Source of the DNA: SAR202 cluster bacterium
GTDB lineage: Bacteria; Chloroflexota; Dehalococcoidia; Lucifugimonadales; Lucifugimonadaceae
Reading direction: 5' to 3'
Length of the DNA stretch: 64,000 bases
Assembly (NCBI GenBank): GCA_008373205.1
Contig: RQOS01000060.1
Location: 47,936-111,935 of the forward strand
Part shown: positions 32,443-42,063 of the stretch, in pieces
Layout: every line of letters starts with the position of its first letter
Position numbering within the stretch: the stretch's first letter is position 1
Notes under the pieces: generated by a model
Seen by the model: only the letters and a program-made list of their open reading frames with translations
What the model was told of the DNA's origin: nothing
Database searches by the model: none
Program-made: the position numbers and the translations under genes

Positions 32443-33156
32443 ATGAAAAGATTTTTCATACTATCTATAATACTAACTTCTTTTTTTGTAGTATCTGTTG
32501 ATAAAATTTATGCTCACCAGCCCTACGAAATAAAAAACTCTACAGATCAGACAATTATAGAATTATCTGATGCTACTGTATCACACGCCTATTATGGAGA
32601 ATTTTTTTCAGATCAAGAAGAAGTAATTTTTGATCTGAAAAGCTTTTCAGCACCTATTTTACAATTTAGTATTCTGATACCAGATAAATCTCCAGAAAAT
32701 ATATTTTCCCAAGCAGAACTACCAGAAGTAAAACTTGTAACTGACTCCCAAGAAGAAATTGATTTTTTACCTTATGAAAGAATTGGGTTTTACGAACCAT
32801 ATAGCAGAATGAATCTTATAAGGGTAATCACATATAAAAATACAAACTATAATGACAAAAGTGCACGAATTATAGTTAAGTCTAATAAAAATTGTAGATT
32901 TGTTTTTTCTGTAGGATATAAAGAAATTTTCAATAGAAAATATTCATCAGGAGATACTGTTGAGTTAGGTTCAAGTGGTATGCAGACCTGGTATTCAAAG
33001 ACTCCAATCATTGAAGATAACCCTAACTTAGAAGAAAGTCTTGACATAAAAGAAGAAGAATCTAGTTTGAGAATAATCATTCCAATCATAAGTGTAATTA
33101 CTGTTAGTTTAGTTGTTTTATTCTTATTTAGGAATAAAATTTTAAATAAATCGTAA
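32443..33156 (+). CDS. Exported protein with C-terminal membrane anchor, unknown function
   Basis: A 237-residue protein. The N-terminal signal peptide ends near residue 24 (KIYAHQP). A beta-rich external domain of about 180 residues follows, then an acidic linker and one C-terminal TM helix (about 207-229) with a short basic tail (RNKILNKS). The layout suggests a surface protein anchored by its C-terminus. I recognise no family. It begins 14 nt after tRNA-Val, without a clear Shine-Dalgarno, and is probably transcribed with the tRNA. Confidence 0.65.
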   Translation: MKRFFILSIILTSFFVVSVDKIYAHQPYEIKNSTDQTIIELSDATVSHAYYGEFFSDQEEVIFDLKSFSAPILQFSILIPDKSPENIFSQAELPEVKLVTDSQEEIDFLPYERIGFYEPYSRMNLIRVITYKNTNYNDKSARIIVKSNKNCRFVFSVGYKEIFNRKYSSGDTVELGSSGMQTWYSKTPIIEDNPNLEESLDIKEEESSLRIIIPIISVITVSLVVLFLFRNKILNKS

Positions 33157-33171
33157 AATAAGGGTAAAATT

Positions 33172-34176
33172 ATGACTTCAAAATTAATTGATTATAGAGA
33201 TTACGATAAAGAATTTTGGTATGAAGAACTAGAAGAATGGGTACCAAAAAGAATCTATGATTGTCACGCCCATATGCTGAATAATAGTCTAATAGATGAT
33301 TCTAGTGAACATAAAGGGGTATTTCCTGACGCTGATTTTGAAGGTATAAGAGGTTGGCAAAAAACCGTTTTTCCAAATAGAGATGTAAATAACTTAATTC
33401 TAGGAAGGCCTGCTTTAGGTACAAGAATAAATGAATATAATGATTGGCTATTTAATGAACTTAGAGATAATCAATTTACTAAATCGCATAGACTAACTAC
33501 TCCTTCAGATTCTTTAGAAGATATTGAATACGATATAAAAAATAAAGGATTTCAAGGATTAAAAGTTTATAGAATGTATTCAGTTACAGGTGATATGGCA
33601 AATTGCACTATAGATGAATATCTACCTCATGAACAATTAGAATTAGCAAATGAGCTGGGACTTTGGGTAACATTACATTTGTCTAGAGAAGATGGGTGTG
33701 GTGATGAAAAAAATCTAAATGACTTAACAGAGTTCACCACAAAAAGATATCCTAATATTAAATGGATTCTTGCACATATAGCAAGATCATTTACCTATAG
33801 ACCTATACAACAAGGCATAGACACATTAAGGAATCTGCCAAACATTTGGTACGATTTATCTGCGGTTACAGATATAAGGCCATATATTACTCTGTTTAAT
33901 AATGAAGATCATAAAAGAATTTTCTACGGAAGTGATGCCGTAGAGTCTGTATCTTTCCATGGAGCTTATACAGCTTATGGTCATGCGCATCAGCAGGTAG
34001 AGACTGACAATCTTCCGTCTCTAACTTTTTCTCATACAACAAATAGACCAATACTTTGTATTTATGAGCAATTAATTGCAATGAAACAAGCTTCAATAAT
34101 TTGTGAATTAGATAATGATCAACTTGAAGATATTTTTTGGAGAAATGCTGTTAGAGACTTTAATGTAAATTGGTAA
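33172..34176 (+). CDS. Amidohydrolase family 2 metal-dependent hydrolase
   Basis: A 334-residue TIM-barrel hydrolase or decarboxylase. Metal and catalytic residues are visible in IYDCHAHMLNN (HxH), WVTLHLSRED (His), KWILAHIARSF (His) and RIFYGSDAVES (Asp). Members act on aromatic acids, lactones or amides; the substrate is not known here. AAGGGT lies upstream of the ATG. It ends 2 nt from glmS, which is convergent. Confidence 0.87.
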   Translation: MTSKLIDYRDYDKEFWYEELEEWVPKRIYDCHAHMLNNSLIDDSSEHKGVFPDADFEGIRGWQKTVFPNRDVNNLILGRPALGTRINEYNDWLFNELRDNQFTKSHRLTTPSDSLEDIEYDIKNKGFQGLKVYRMYSVTGDMANCTIDEYLPHEQLELANELGLWVTLHLSREDGCGDEKNLNDLTEFTTKRYPNIKWILAHIARSFTYRPIQQGIDTLRNLPNIWYDLSAVTDIRPYITLFNNEDHKRIFYGSDAVESVSFHGAYTAYGHAHQQVETDNLPSLTFSHTTNRPILCIYEQLIAMKQASIICELDNDQLEDIFWRNAVRDFNVNW

Positions 34177-34178
34177 AT

Positions 34179-36035
34179 CTATTCAACAGTTACTGTTTTG
34201 GCCAGATTTTGCGGTCTATCTGGATCTAATCCGAGATTCAAAGCTGACATAAATGCCAATTTCTGCAAAGGAATAACAGATAAAATTGGAAATATATATT
34301 TATTGTTGTTCTCTATAACAAAGTTATAATTTGACAACTCTTGTATTTCGCTATTTTCAACAAAACTAATAGTAATAATATTTGCATTTCTAGAAGCAAT
34401 TTCTCTAAGAGAACTTATAGATTTCTTAATGTTTTCATCAGGACCAATAATGGAAATAACTGTCGAATTTTTATCTAATAAAGCATTTGGACCATGCTTC
34501 AGCTCTCCTTCTATAAATGAGTTAGAGTTTATTTTAGAAATTTCTTGAATTTTTAATGAACCTTCGTTTACTATTGGAAAAGATAAATTTTTTCCAATAA
34601 AAAAAACCTTTTCACTATCTGAAATAAATTTAGAGACTTTTAGATAATCATAATCACAGCAATCAAGAACTTTTTGGATATTACTATCTACATTCATAAA
34701 ATCTTCTTTAAGTTTAGTGATAAGTTGATTATTTTTATCTAACAAGCTTGCAATATAAATACAAATAGAGTTACACATTAATAAAGTAGAGGAAAAAGTT
34801 TTTGTCGCAGCAACTGAAATTTCTTTACCTGTTTCTAAAAGTAAATATGAATCAGAATTAATAGCAGCTTTACTATTTGATTCCTCAACAATTGAAACTA
34901 CATATGCGCCTTGCTGCTTAGCATTTCTTATGGCTTCAATTGTATCTGCTGTTTCTCCTGATTGGGTAATAGCAAAAACAGTAGTTTGGTCAGGAGAAAT
35001 TATTTTTTTATTTTTTAGCTCCGATGAAAATTCAACCTTTGAATCAATTTCAAGCAAATCTTCAAAAAGTAAAGATCCATATTGAGCAGCGTGATAAGAA
35101 GAACCCATACCCGTAAAAATTATTTTTCGTGAAGATAATAATCTATGGCGATTTATTTCAGGGAAGGCCTCTTGTGGTTTATCTAGAATTCTTTTCGTGA
35201 TTAATTTCTTTAAGGCAATATCTTGCTCTGATATCTCTTTTTCAATTATAAAATTTGTTTGCAAATCTTTAATTTCATGATTATTATCTTTCGTATCTTT
35301 AATTAGATTTATATTTTTAGGAGAGGTTGGTAAATTATTTTGATCTATTATTTTCAGAGTATTATTTGAAATAATTACAAGATCATCTTTACTGGTAAAG
35401 CTGACTGAATCACAAAAATTTTCCAGGGCATAAGAGTCACTACTTAGAAAGCGATAATTATCTTTTTCACCAACAACTAATCCTCCTGAAGAATTTGTAG
35501 TAAATCCAAAAATAGTTTTTGGGATTTCTTTACTCATCAATGCAACGGTATTATTTCCTTCAAGCATATTTGAAACAGAAAAAATTGCAGATTTTAAATT
35601 ACCATTACTACACAACATTAGATCAACTAAATGAGCTATTAATTCAGAATCCGTCTGACTATATATTTCAACCCCTTTTCTTATTAAGAATTTGCTAAGA
35701 AAGTCATAATTTTCTACTATTCCATTATGAACAATAGAAATATTTTTACTGTAAGAAAAATGTGGGTGTGTATTAATATTATTAATTGGACCATGAGTAG
35801 CCCATCGTGTGTGCCCAATTCCAGCATTAGAACTTATTTTTGATTTTTCTAAAGATTTAGTAAGAACATCCACTGGATAATTAGAATTAGATGATTTTAA
35901 TATCTCAAAATTTCTATCATCTGTCTCAAGACATAAACCAGCGGAGTCATACCCCCTATATTCCAGTCGTTTCAATCCCTTAATTATGAGATTTGAAACA
36001 TCTTTTTCACCCACGCAACCAAAAATACCACACAT
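34179..36035 (-). CDS. glmS: Glutamine-fructose-6-phosphate aminotransferase (isomerizing)
   Basis: Makes glucosamine-6-phosphate from fructose-6-phosphate and glutamine, the entry to amino-sugar and peptidoglycan synthesis. The 618-residue protein has the N-terminal Ntn glutaminase (MCGIFGCVG with catalytic Cys2, HTRWATHG). Two SIS isomerase domains follow (FTGMGSSYHAAQYG, TQSGETADTIEA, ELKHGPNALLD), and the C-terminus is DPDRPQNLAKTVTVE. Ligand sites are intact. GAGGGAAAT precedes the ATG. No glmS ribozyme-like leader is seen in the 48-bp upstream gap. Confidence 0.97.
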   Translation of the reverse strand: MCGIFGCVGEKDVSNLIIKGLKRLEYRGYDSAGLCLETDDRNFEILKSSNSNYPVDVLTKSLEKSKISSNAGIGHTRWATHGPINNINTHPHFSYSKNISIVHNGIVENYDFLSKFLIRKGVEIYSQTDSELIAHLVDLMLCSNGNLKSAIFSVSNMLEGNNTVALMSKEIPKTIFGFTTNSSGGLVVGEKDNYRFLSSDSYALENFCDSVSFTSKDDLVIISNNTLKIIDQNNLPTSPKNINLIKDTKDNNHEIKDLQTNFIIEKEISEQDIALKKLITKRILDKPQEAFPEINRHRLLSSRKIIFTGMGSSYHAAQYGSLLFEDLLEIDSKVEFSSELKNKKIISPDQTTVFAITQSGETADTIEAIRNAKQQGAYVVSIVEESNSKAAINSDSYLLLETGKEISVAATKTFSSTLLMCNSICIYIASLLDKNNQLITKLKEDFMNVDSNIQKVLDCCDYDYLKVSKFISDSEKVFFIGKNLSFPIVNEGSLKIQEISKINSNSFIEGELKHGPNALLDKNSTVISIIGPDENIKKSISSLREIASRNANIITISFVENSEIQELSNYNFVIENNNKYIFPILSVIPLQKLAFMSALNLGLDPDRPQNLAKTVTVE

Positions 36036-36083
36036 ATTTCCCTCTATTTATTGACTCTACTTATTATATTTTAATTCTAAAGA

Positions 36084-38045
36084 TTATTTGTTGAAATAAT
36101 CCCATCTTTCTTCAGATCTGCTAAGAATATTCTCTAGATCAAAATCTAGTAAAAATCTTTGTTTTATCAATTCTTTAGAATAATTAGATATTTTTTCTAA
36201 ATAATCCTCTTTAGAAGAATATCTTTCGGAAATTGACAATCTAGAATCATCATCACTTTTTTCCTTTGGTAGAGGCACGGTAGCTCCTCTAGGTCCACCA
36301 GTTAATCCAATTATTTGATAGGGCGCTCCTACATCTGGATGCCTAAGATTCCAAGGAGTTGAAGTTGCTAATGGCACCTGTACATCTGGATGTCTTATTC
36401 CTGCAATTTCATTCCCATCTTCATCTACATCTGAAACAATTGAAGAGTATTTTTCACCATGAGTTGGTGGAATTGTTTCAACAATGTCCTCATTAGAACC
36501 AAAATCCATTTTTCTAGGAAAAGAAAAATGTTCAGGAAAATTAATAGGAATTTTAGAGTATTTTTCTCTAAGGGAATTAGGGTCTACAGCAGTACCATCA
36601 CTTACTTTTGGATGTGAACTGTCAGGAGGTTCTATACCTTCAGACGCCCATTTATCCAAATTACTTAGAAGGGCTCTCATTAAGGGAGTATAATCAATGG
36701 AATTTAAGTAATTTTGACCTCTCATGCCATCAGCTTCTTGAGTATCCGTAGGAGGCCAGACACCTGGTCCATGCATACAAGAAGAAAGGTGATAAACTCT
36801 TGAGTTTTCATTAGATTCTAAATCCTTTTTTCCATCTGCAGAAGTGTGAATTAATGAAGCATCTCCCCTCCAATATTCTGCACCTGTATTAACAAAAAAA
36901 ACTTTAGATTTTGATTTTCTTTCTTTAAATTTTTCCATAAGGCCATCATGAGATGATCCTTCAATATCATCAGTAATAATTGATGCAGAAGGATAGAGTT
37001 GAGATATTACAGAGGGCAAATCTTTAGAAGCTTGCCCAAATCTTTGGTTAAATTCCCCTCTCATTCCACCTGCAACATGTGGCATGATTCCATCAAATAC
37101 TTCTCTGCCTAAATTATCATAATTAAAATCTAGATAAATAAATTGCCTCAAGAATCTACCACTTTGAGACACTCCAAACGCAAAAGCCTGCTCAATATCT
37201 CCTTTTGTCGGATTATCAAGATCATCCGAATACTTAAGATAAGCTATAAGGTCCCTAGTTGCAGCTAAACCTAAACCTGTAGGTTTAGCTCCATAAGCAT
37301 TATATGAAACTTGATACATAATTCCTGCTTTAAATTTATCTGACATATAAATGAAATTTGGGTTATCTATAGTCTCATTTCCATCATTCCAAGCAAATCT
37401 CCATTTATCTCGAGGAATGATTATCGGATCATCATCTGGATATTTCTTAAAACTTAAAATAGCTTCTTTTTCATTGGTATCTACTGCTGGATAAGGAGTG
37501 TGCATTCTGTCACTTAACATAATTTGCTCAACGTCTTTCATAGGTTGAAATTGGGAATAAATTTTTCCCTTAATTGGTTCTCCATCTTTAGCAATTTCAC
37601 TAGAGAATAGTCTTAACTTTCCATTAATGGGAGGAGCATCATGAGACCAACCACACCAAACTAATGTATAGCCTTCTAGCATCAAGAATTCATTCCCAAT
37701 ATCATCCTCAGGAGCAACTCCTGCAACCATAACTCCCCTTGATGCTGAGTTAAATTGAGATAGCATAACTTTGTTGCCTCTATTATTAACGTCATAAATA
37801 ATTTTTTTATTAGACTTACTTGAATCTAAAGGAAGCATAATATGGATATCTGAAGAAAATTCCACTAATCCTTGATTATTAGTTGAAATATTTTCTATAT
37901 CTGTAATTTTTTTATTATATTCATCGTTAGGATCAAGTATAAATTTTGCTAGTCCCTTAATTTCTCTATATTGACCTATATCTCCGAATGATTTTCCATT
38001 TTCTAAAAGATTATCTTCTCGAATTTCTATTGATTTTATTGACAT
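36084..38045 (-). CDS. Large alpha/beta hydrolase-domain protein
   Basis: A 653-residue protein of the large alpha/beta-hydrolase type (Abhydrolase_10-like). The nucleophile elbow is probably [19 protein letters not shown], with GxSxSG around the Ser. The N-terminal half has beta-rich blocks ([21 protein letters not shown]) and the C-terminal part has PTHGEKYSS and [18 protein letters not shown]. No signal peptide. The ATG at 38045 follows AGGAG; a longer frame would extend into the tRNA-Arg gene. The reaction is unknown. It starts 11 nt after the end of tRNA-Arg, on the same strand. Confidence 0.78.
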   Translation of the reverse strand: MSIKSIEIREDNLLENGKSFGDIGQYREIKGLAKFILDPNDEYNKKITDIENISTNNQGLVEFSSDIHIMLPLDSSKSNKKIIYDVNNRGNKVMLSQFNSASRGVMVAGVAPEDDIGNEFLMLEGYTLVWCGWSHDAPPINGKLRLFSSEIAKDGEPIKGKIYSQFQPMKDVEQIMLSDRMHTPYPAVDTNEKEAILSFKKYPDDDPIIIPRDKWRFAWNDGNETIDNPNFIYMSDKFKAGIMYQVSYNAYGAKPTGLGLAATRDLIAYLKYSDDLDNPTKGDIEQAFAFGVSQSGRFLRQFIYLDFNYDNLGREVFDGIMPHVAGGMRGEFNQRFGQASKDLPSVISQLYPSASIITDDIEGSSHDGLMEKFKERKSKSKVFFVNTGAEYWRGDASLIHTSADGKKDLESNENSRVYHLSSCMHGPGVWPPTDTQEADGMRGQNYLNSIDYTPLMRALLSNLDKWASEGIEPPDSSHPKVSDGTAVDPNSLREKYSKIPINFPEHFSFPRKMDFGSNEDIVETIPPTHGEKYSSIVSDVDEDGNEIAGIRHPDVQVPLATSTPWNLRHPDVGAPYQIIGLTGGPRGATVPLPKEKSDDDSRLSISERYSSKEDYLEKISNYSKELIKQRFLLDFDLENILSRSEERWDYFNK

Positions 38046-38056
38046 GATCACTCCTC

Positions 38057-38133
38057 TGGCGCGCCTGGCGAGATTCGAACTCACGGCTTCAGCCTTCGCA
38101 GGGCTGCACTCTATCCATCTGAGCTACAGGCGC
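38057..38133 (-). tRNA. tRNA-Arg (GCG)
   Basis: A 77-nt cloverleaf on the minus strand: acceptor GCGCCTG paired with CAGGCGC, discriminator G and encoded CCA, D-arm AGCTCAGATGGATAGAGT, and T-arm GTGAG-TTCGAAT-CTCGC. The anticodon stem CAGCC/GGCTG closes the loop CTGCGAA with anticodon GCG, which reads CGC and CGU. Most bacteria use ACG (read as ICG) here. Confidence 0.93.
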
Positions 38134-38170
38134 AAATAATTGCTTTAATAAGATTGTACAGAAAAATAAC

Positions 38171-39148
38171 TTACCAAGAAATTTTTTCTGAATTTACGCA
38201 ATAGGTAGGTAATGATGAATTAAGTCCCTCAATAATGTTATCAACTGTCATCATAGACATTTTTCGTCTTGTTTCTACTGTTGCTGAAGCTATATGAGGT
38301 AAAATCGTGAGATTATCTAATTTCAAAATTGGATGATCCATATTAATAGGCTCAGGATCTGTGACATCTAGAGCAGCATAAGCAATCCTATTATTTGATA
38401 ATGCATCATATAAATCATCTAAATTTACAATTGGCCCTCTTGCCGTATTAATTAAAGTGGAGGTTTTTTTCATATATGAAAGCTCTTTTTTTGATATCAA
38501 ATTATTTGTCTCAGGAGTAAAAGGGCAATGAATAGAAACTACATCAGATTTTTCTAATAATTCTTTCATAGTGTCAATTCTTTCAGCTCCATAAGTTTCT
38601 TCTGGGGTTGACCTATTATAATAAAGAACCTTCATATTGTTTTCAGAAGCTATTTTACCTAGATATGATCCGATTCTTCCATATCCAATAATTCCAAGTA
38701 CAGAAGCAGATAAATCATATCCTAATAAATCTAATGGTTCAAAATATTTCCATTTACCATCTCTAACAAATCTATCGCATTCTGCTATTCTTCTAGCTGC
38801 TGCCTGCATTAGAGTAAATGCAAAAGAAGCTGTAGTTTCAGTCAATACTCCCGGGGTATTTGCTACTGCAATATTTCTTTCACTTGCTGCATCAACATCA
38901 ACATTATCGTAACCCACTCCAAACTGTCCAATTATTTTAAGAGAATCTCCAGCTGCATCCATTATTTCTCCATTAATGTCATCATTAATATGAACAAATA
39001 GAGCCTTTGCTCCTTTTACCTTACTTTTTAATTCTTCTTGAGTTGGAAGGTGGTCAGATTCTATAATAGTCAGATCTGATACAGCCCTTAGCCTATCCAT
39101 TTCCGAATCAAATTGTTTTCTAGTTACAACTACTTTAGGTTTATTCAT
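38171..39148 (-). CDS. D-isomer-specific 2-hydroxyacid dehydrogenase
   Basis: A 325-residue NAD(P)-dependent dehydrogenase of the glyoxylate/hydroxypyruvate reductase or phosphoglycerate dehydrogenase type. It has the FGVGYDNVDVDAA block and the Rossmann motif LGIIGYGRIGSYLG. The catalytic Arg is in INTARGPIV, the Glu in DVTDPEP and the His in LPHIASATVETR. There is no C-terminal ACT domain, so it is not a typical SerA. It is preceded by AGAGGAA and begins 22 nt after tRNA-Met. Confidence 0.9.
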   Translation of the reverse strand: MNKPKVVVTRKQFDSEMDRLRAVSDLTIIESDHLPTQEELKSKVKGAKALFVHINDDINGEIMDAAGDSLKIIGQFGVGYDNVDVDAASERNIAVANTPGVLTETTASFAFTLMQAAARRIAECDRFVRDGKWKYFEPLDLLGYDLSASVLGIIGYGRIGSYLGKIASENNMKVLYYNRSTPEETYGAERIDTMKELLEKSDVVSIHCPFTPETNNLISKKELSYMKKTSTLINTARGPIVNLDDLYDALSNNRIAYAALDVTDPEPINMDHPILKLDNLTILPHIASATVETRRKMSMMTVDNIIEGLNSSLPTYCVNSEKISW

Positions 39149-39170
39149 AATTAAAATTCCTCTTTAGTTT

Positions 39171-39246
39171 TGGTGGCTACGGGTGGAATTGAACCACCGG
39201 CCTAACGCTTATGAAGCGCTCGCTCTAACCCCTGAGCTACGTAGCC
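39171..39246 (-). tRNA. tRNA-Met (CAU), elongator
   Basis: A 76-nt cloverleaf on the minus strand with acceptor GGCTACG/CGTAGCC, discriminator A and encoded CCA. The anticodon loop TTCATAA gives CAT. The GGCTACGTAGCTCAG start matches bacterial elongator tRNA-Met rather than initiator or Ile-lysidine tRNA. Confidence 0.93.
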
Positions 39247-39349
39247 AATTTTTTACCGAAAATTTAATTTCCTATTAATTTAAACGGTAAACTCTGAAAT
39301 TAAATTTTATCATAATGAAAAATTCAAAAAACTTATAAAAAAGAAGTAT

Positions 39350-39832
39350 CTATTCTCTAATATATGTTCCTGACTTACCACCAGTTTTTTTCTGTAATTG
39401 AATTTTATTTATAGTTATGGATTTATCCATAGATTTACACATGTCATAAATTGTCAAACTAGCTACTGAAACAGCTACTAATGCTTCCATTTCTACTCCA
39501 GTTTTCCAATCTGTAGAAACATATGAAATTATATTGATTTGATTATTTGAATCATCAAATTCAAAAGACAAATCAACTTTATTTAATGGAATTTGATGAC
39601 AAAGAGGAATCAAGTCATGAGTTTTCTTACTAGCAGTAATTCCTGCTAAATGAGCTATATTAATTACGTTACCTTTACTCATTTGGTTAGCCTTAACTTT
39701 TTTATACGTTTGATCATTAAGAGTAATTTCACATGAAGCAATAGCCTCTCTTTTTGATATTTCTTTTGATGAAATATCGACCATGTTAGCGGAACCTTCA
39801 CTATCTATATGCGAGAAATCTTTTTCTGTCAT
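39350..39832 (-). CDS. moaC: Cyclic pyranopterin monophosphate synthase MoaC
   Basis: Second enzyme of molybdenum-cofactor synthesis; it converts the MoaA product to cyclic pyranopterin monophosphate. The 160-residue protein has KKTHDLIPLCHQIPLNKVDL, GVEMEALVAVSVASLTIYDM and the catalytic KTGGKSG near the end. It starts at the base next to the rnhA stop and shares an operon with moaA and rnhA. Confidence 0.96.
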   Translation of the reverse strand: MTEKDFSHIDSEGSANMVDISSKEISKREAIASCEITLNDQTYKKVKANQMSKGNVINIAHLAGITASKKTHDLIPLCHQIPLNKVDLSFEFDDSNNQINIISYVSTDWKTGVEMEALVAVSVASLTIYDMCKSMDKSITINKIQLQKKTGGKSGTYIRE

Positions 39833-40309
39833 CTAATTTTCCTTTTTTTCAAAATTTTCATCAATAAGTAAACTATCAGAAGAAGCAGCATCCTTTGCTA
39901 GTAAATCACATAGTTCATTTTCTGCATGACCTTTATGTCCCTTAACCCAAACAAATTCAATTTTTTGGTGAAATTCACATAGATCAAGAAAACGATCCCA
40001 TAAATCTGCATTGAGTGCTTTATTTTTTTTATCTCTCATCCAGTTATTTTTTTTCCATTTCTTGGCCCAACCTTTTTCAATCCCATCAATTACATATCGA
40101 GAATCTGTAGTAATAACAACTTCTTCTGGTTTTTTTAGTTTTGATAAAGCTTCAATAGGTCCTAAAAGCTCCATTCGGTTATTAGTAGTCTCACGATAAC
40201 CTTGAGAAATTTTTATTTCCTCATTCTTCCATCTCATTATTACTCCATAACCACCAGGGCCAGGATTGCCTAGCGAAGAACCATCAGAAAAAATTGATAC
40301 TAGACTCAT
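39833..40309 (-). CDS. rnhA: Ribonuclease HI
   Basis: Removes RNA from RNA-DNA hybrids. The 158-residue protein carries the four acidic catalytic residues in SIFSDGSSLGNPGPGG, NRMELLGPIEAL, VITTDSRYVIDGI and LLAKDAASS. The basic handle (KGWAKKWKKNNW) for hybrid binding is present. It sits 3 nt after moaA in an otherwise Moco-related run, an arrangement without an obvious functional link. Confidence 0.96.
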   Translation of the reverse strand: MSLVSIFSDGSSLGNPGPGGYGVIMRWKNEEIKISQGYRETTNNRMELLGPIEALSKLKKPEEVVITTDSRYVIDGIEKGWAKKWKKNNWMRDKKNKALNADLWDRFLDLCEFHQKIEFVWVKGHKGHAENELCDLLAKDAASSDSLLIDENFEKKEN

Positions 40310-40312
40310 CTA

Positions 40313-41326
40313 TTATCCTCCAAGTTGAAACATCTCAATTTTTTTATAATTTGATTTAGTTAGCTCGTGCCTAATTTCAGAATATTTGTCTTTTCTTTTT
40401 AACCAAACACCTTTAATTACTTCATCCAATTTTTCATCTGTGCAACCTTGTCTAATAATACTTCTTAGATCAAAGCCAGAGTTTGCAAATAAACATGTAA
40501 CTAATTTGCCATCCATTGTTATTCTAGCTCTCGTACAAGTTGAACAGAAAGGTTGTGAAACTGATGATATAAAACCAAATTCTGTAGAGTAGTCAACTAA
40601 ATTAAATCTTTTAGCTACCTCTCCTTCATAGTTTGGAGGGATTTCTTCTACTTTATATTTAATTTCAATTAACTTAAGTATTTCATCAATGGATAAAACA
40701 TCTTTTAGTTCCCAACCGTTTAAATTACCCACATCCATATATTCAATAAACCTAACAATATTACCTGAATCTCTAAAGTAATCTAATAAATCAATAATTG
40801 AGTGTTCATTTACATTTTTTTGAATAACACAATTTATTTTTATACTCTGAAAACCTTTCTTATTTGCTTGATCTATTGCAGACAGAACTTTCGATACTTC
40901 AACATTCTGACCACTCATTTTTTTAAACGTTTCATTATCAATAGAATCAAGCGATACAGTTAATCTATTCAGTCCTGCATCAATTAATGAATCCAGCTTA
41001 GGCTCAAGTAGATAAGCATTAGTTGTCATCGCGATATCATCTATTCCTTTGATTTTTGATAATTTAGCAATTAATTCTTCTATATTTCTTCTAACTAAGG
41101 GTTCTCCACCTGTGAGTCTTATTTTGTTAACTCCAAGTTTTGCAAATGTGTCAGCAATGCGATATATTTCATCAAAATCTAAAAGTTCATCCTTTGGTAA
41201 AAACTTAAATGACTCACCATAAACTTCTTTAGGCATACAGTATGTACATCTAAAATTACATCTATCTGTTACTGATATTCTTAGATCTTTTACTGGTCTA
41301 TTTAATTTATCTAAAGGATTATTCAT
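40313..41326 (-). CDS. moaA: GTP 3',8-cyclase MoaA (radical SAM)
   Basis: First step of Moco synthesis, rearranging GTP to 3',8-cyclo-GTP. The 337-residue protein has the radical SAM cluster CNFRCTYC near residue 22 and KIRLTGGEPLVRR for SAM binding. The second 4Fe-4S cluster is in QPFCSTCTRARITMDG with a later Cys (LVTCLF). The terminal Gly-Gly (QLGG), essential in MoaA, is present. It forms an operon with rdgB, rnhA and moaC. Confidence 0.97.
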   Translation of the reverse strand: MNNPLDKLNRPVKDLRISVTDRCNFRCTYCMPKEVYGESFKFLPKDELLDFDEIYRIADTFAKLGVNKIRLTGGEPLVRRNIEELIAKLSKIKGIDDIAMTTNAYLLEPKLDSLIDAGLNRLTVSLDSIDNETFKKMSGQNVEVSKVLSAIDQANKKGFQSIKINCVIQKNVNEHSIIDLLDYFRDSGNIVRFIEYMDVGNLNGWELKDVLSIDEILKLIEIKYKVEEIPPNYEGEVAKRFNLVDYSTEFGFISSVSQPFCSTCTRARITMDGKLVTCLFANSGFDLRSIIRQGCTDEKLDEVIKGVWLKRKDKYSEIRHELTKSNYKKIEMFQLGG

Positions 41327-41334
41327 ATGTGTAT

Positions 41335-41934
41335 TTAAACGATTTTATCCTTAATTAGTTTATTTAAGAATATTTCTATTGATTTTCTTCTATGAGAAAT
41401 TTTATTTTTTTCATCAATTTCTTTTGTAGCAAGAGTGGCATTGTCTCCAATAGGAGAAAAAATTGGATCATAACCAAAACCGTTTTTACCTTGTTTTGAG
41501 CTAGAAATAAAACCCTCAAGTTCGCCTCTAGAAAAAAGTGACCTAGAACCAAATCCAACACCGCAAATAACAGAAATAAATCTAGCAGACCTTTCTTCTT
41601 TATGAATTTTAGTCATTTTTTTTAATACCAACTCAACCCTATCATTATCGTTTAGATTTTCTCCACCATATCTTGCAGAGTAAATTCCAGGTTCACCATT
41701 TAGCGAGTCTATTACTAACCCAGAATCTTCAGAAATTGTTGGCATTTTAGATAATTTACTATAAAAAGTAGCCTTAATTTCGGCATTTTCTTCAAAAGTA
41801 TTTCCTGTTTCTTCCACATCAACGCTGATATTTAGATCGTTTAAGGTAAATATTTCAAATATTTTTTTCTTATTTAATATTTCTTGGAATTCTTTAATTT
41901 TCCCGAAATTTGTAGTTGCGATTAATATTTTCAT
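41335..41934 (-). CDS. rdgB: dITP/XTP pyrophosphatase (RdgB/HAM1)
   Basis: Removes non-canonical purine nucleoside triphosphates. The 199-residue protein has the ATTNFGKIKEFQEIL start, EDSGLVIDSLNGEPGIYSARY and the GFGYDPIFSP motif, followed by EIDEKNKISHRRKS. All are standard for the family. It is the first gene of the leftward rdgB-moaA-rnhA-moaC run and diverges from coxB. Confidence 0.95.
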   Translation of the reverse strand: MKILIATTNFGKIKEFQEILNKKKIFEIFTLNDLNISVDVEETGNTFEENAEIKATFYSKLSKMPTISEDSGLVIDSLNGEPGIYSARYGGENLNDNDRVELVLKKMTKIHKEERSARFISVICGVGFGSRSLFSRGELEGFISSSKQGKNGFGYDPIFSPIGDNATLATKEIDEKNKISHRRKSIEIFLNKLIKDKIV

Positions 41935-42063
41935 ATAAAAATTTTTTCTAAATTACAATAAATGATAATAAATGCTATAATTTTTCATGTCTAAATAAGA
42001 CAAAAAAAATTACAATAATAGTTAATAAAATATTTTCAGGAATAAAATAATCAATAAATATTT

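Noticed and set aside
36036-36083. glmS ribozyme or riboswitch upstream of glmS
   Set aside because: Only 48 bp separate glmS from the upstream stop codon, too short for the ribozyme, and no matching core sequence is seen.
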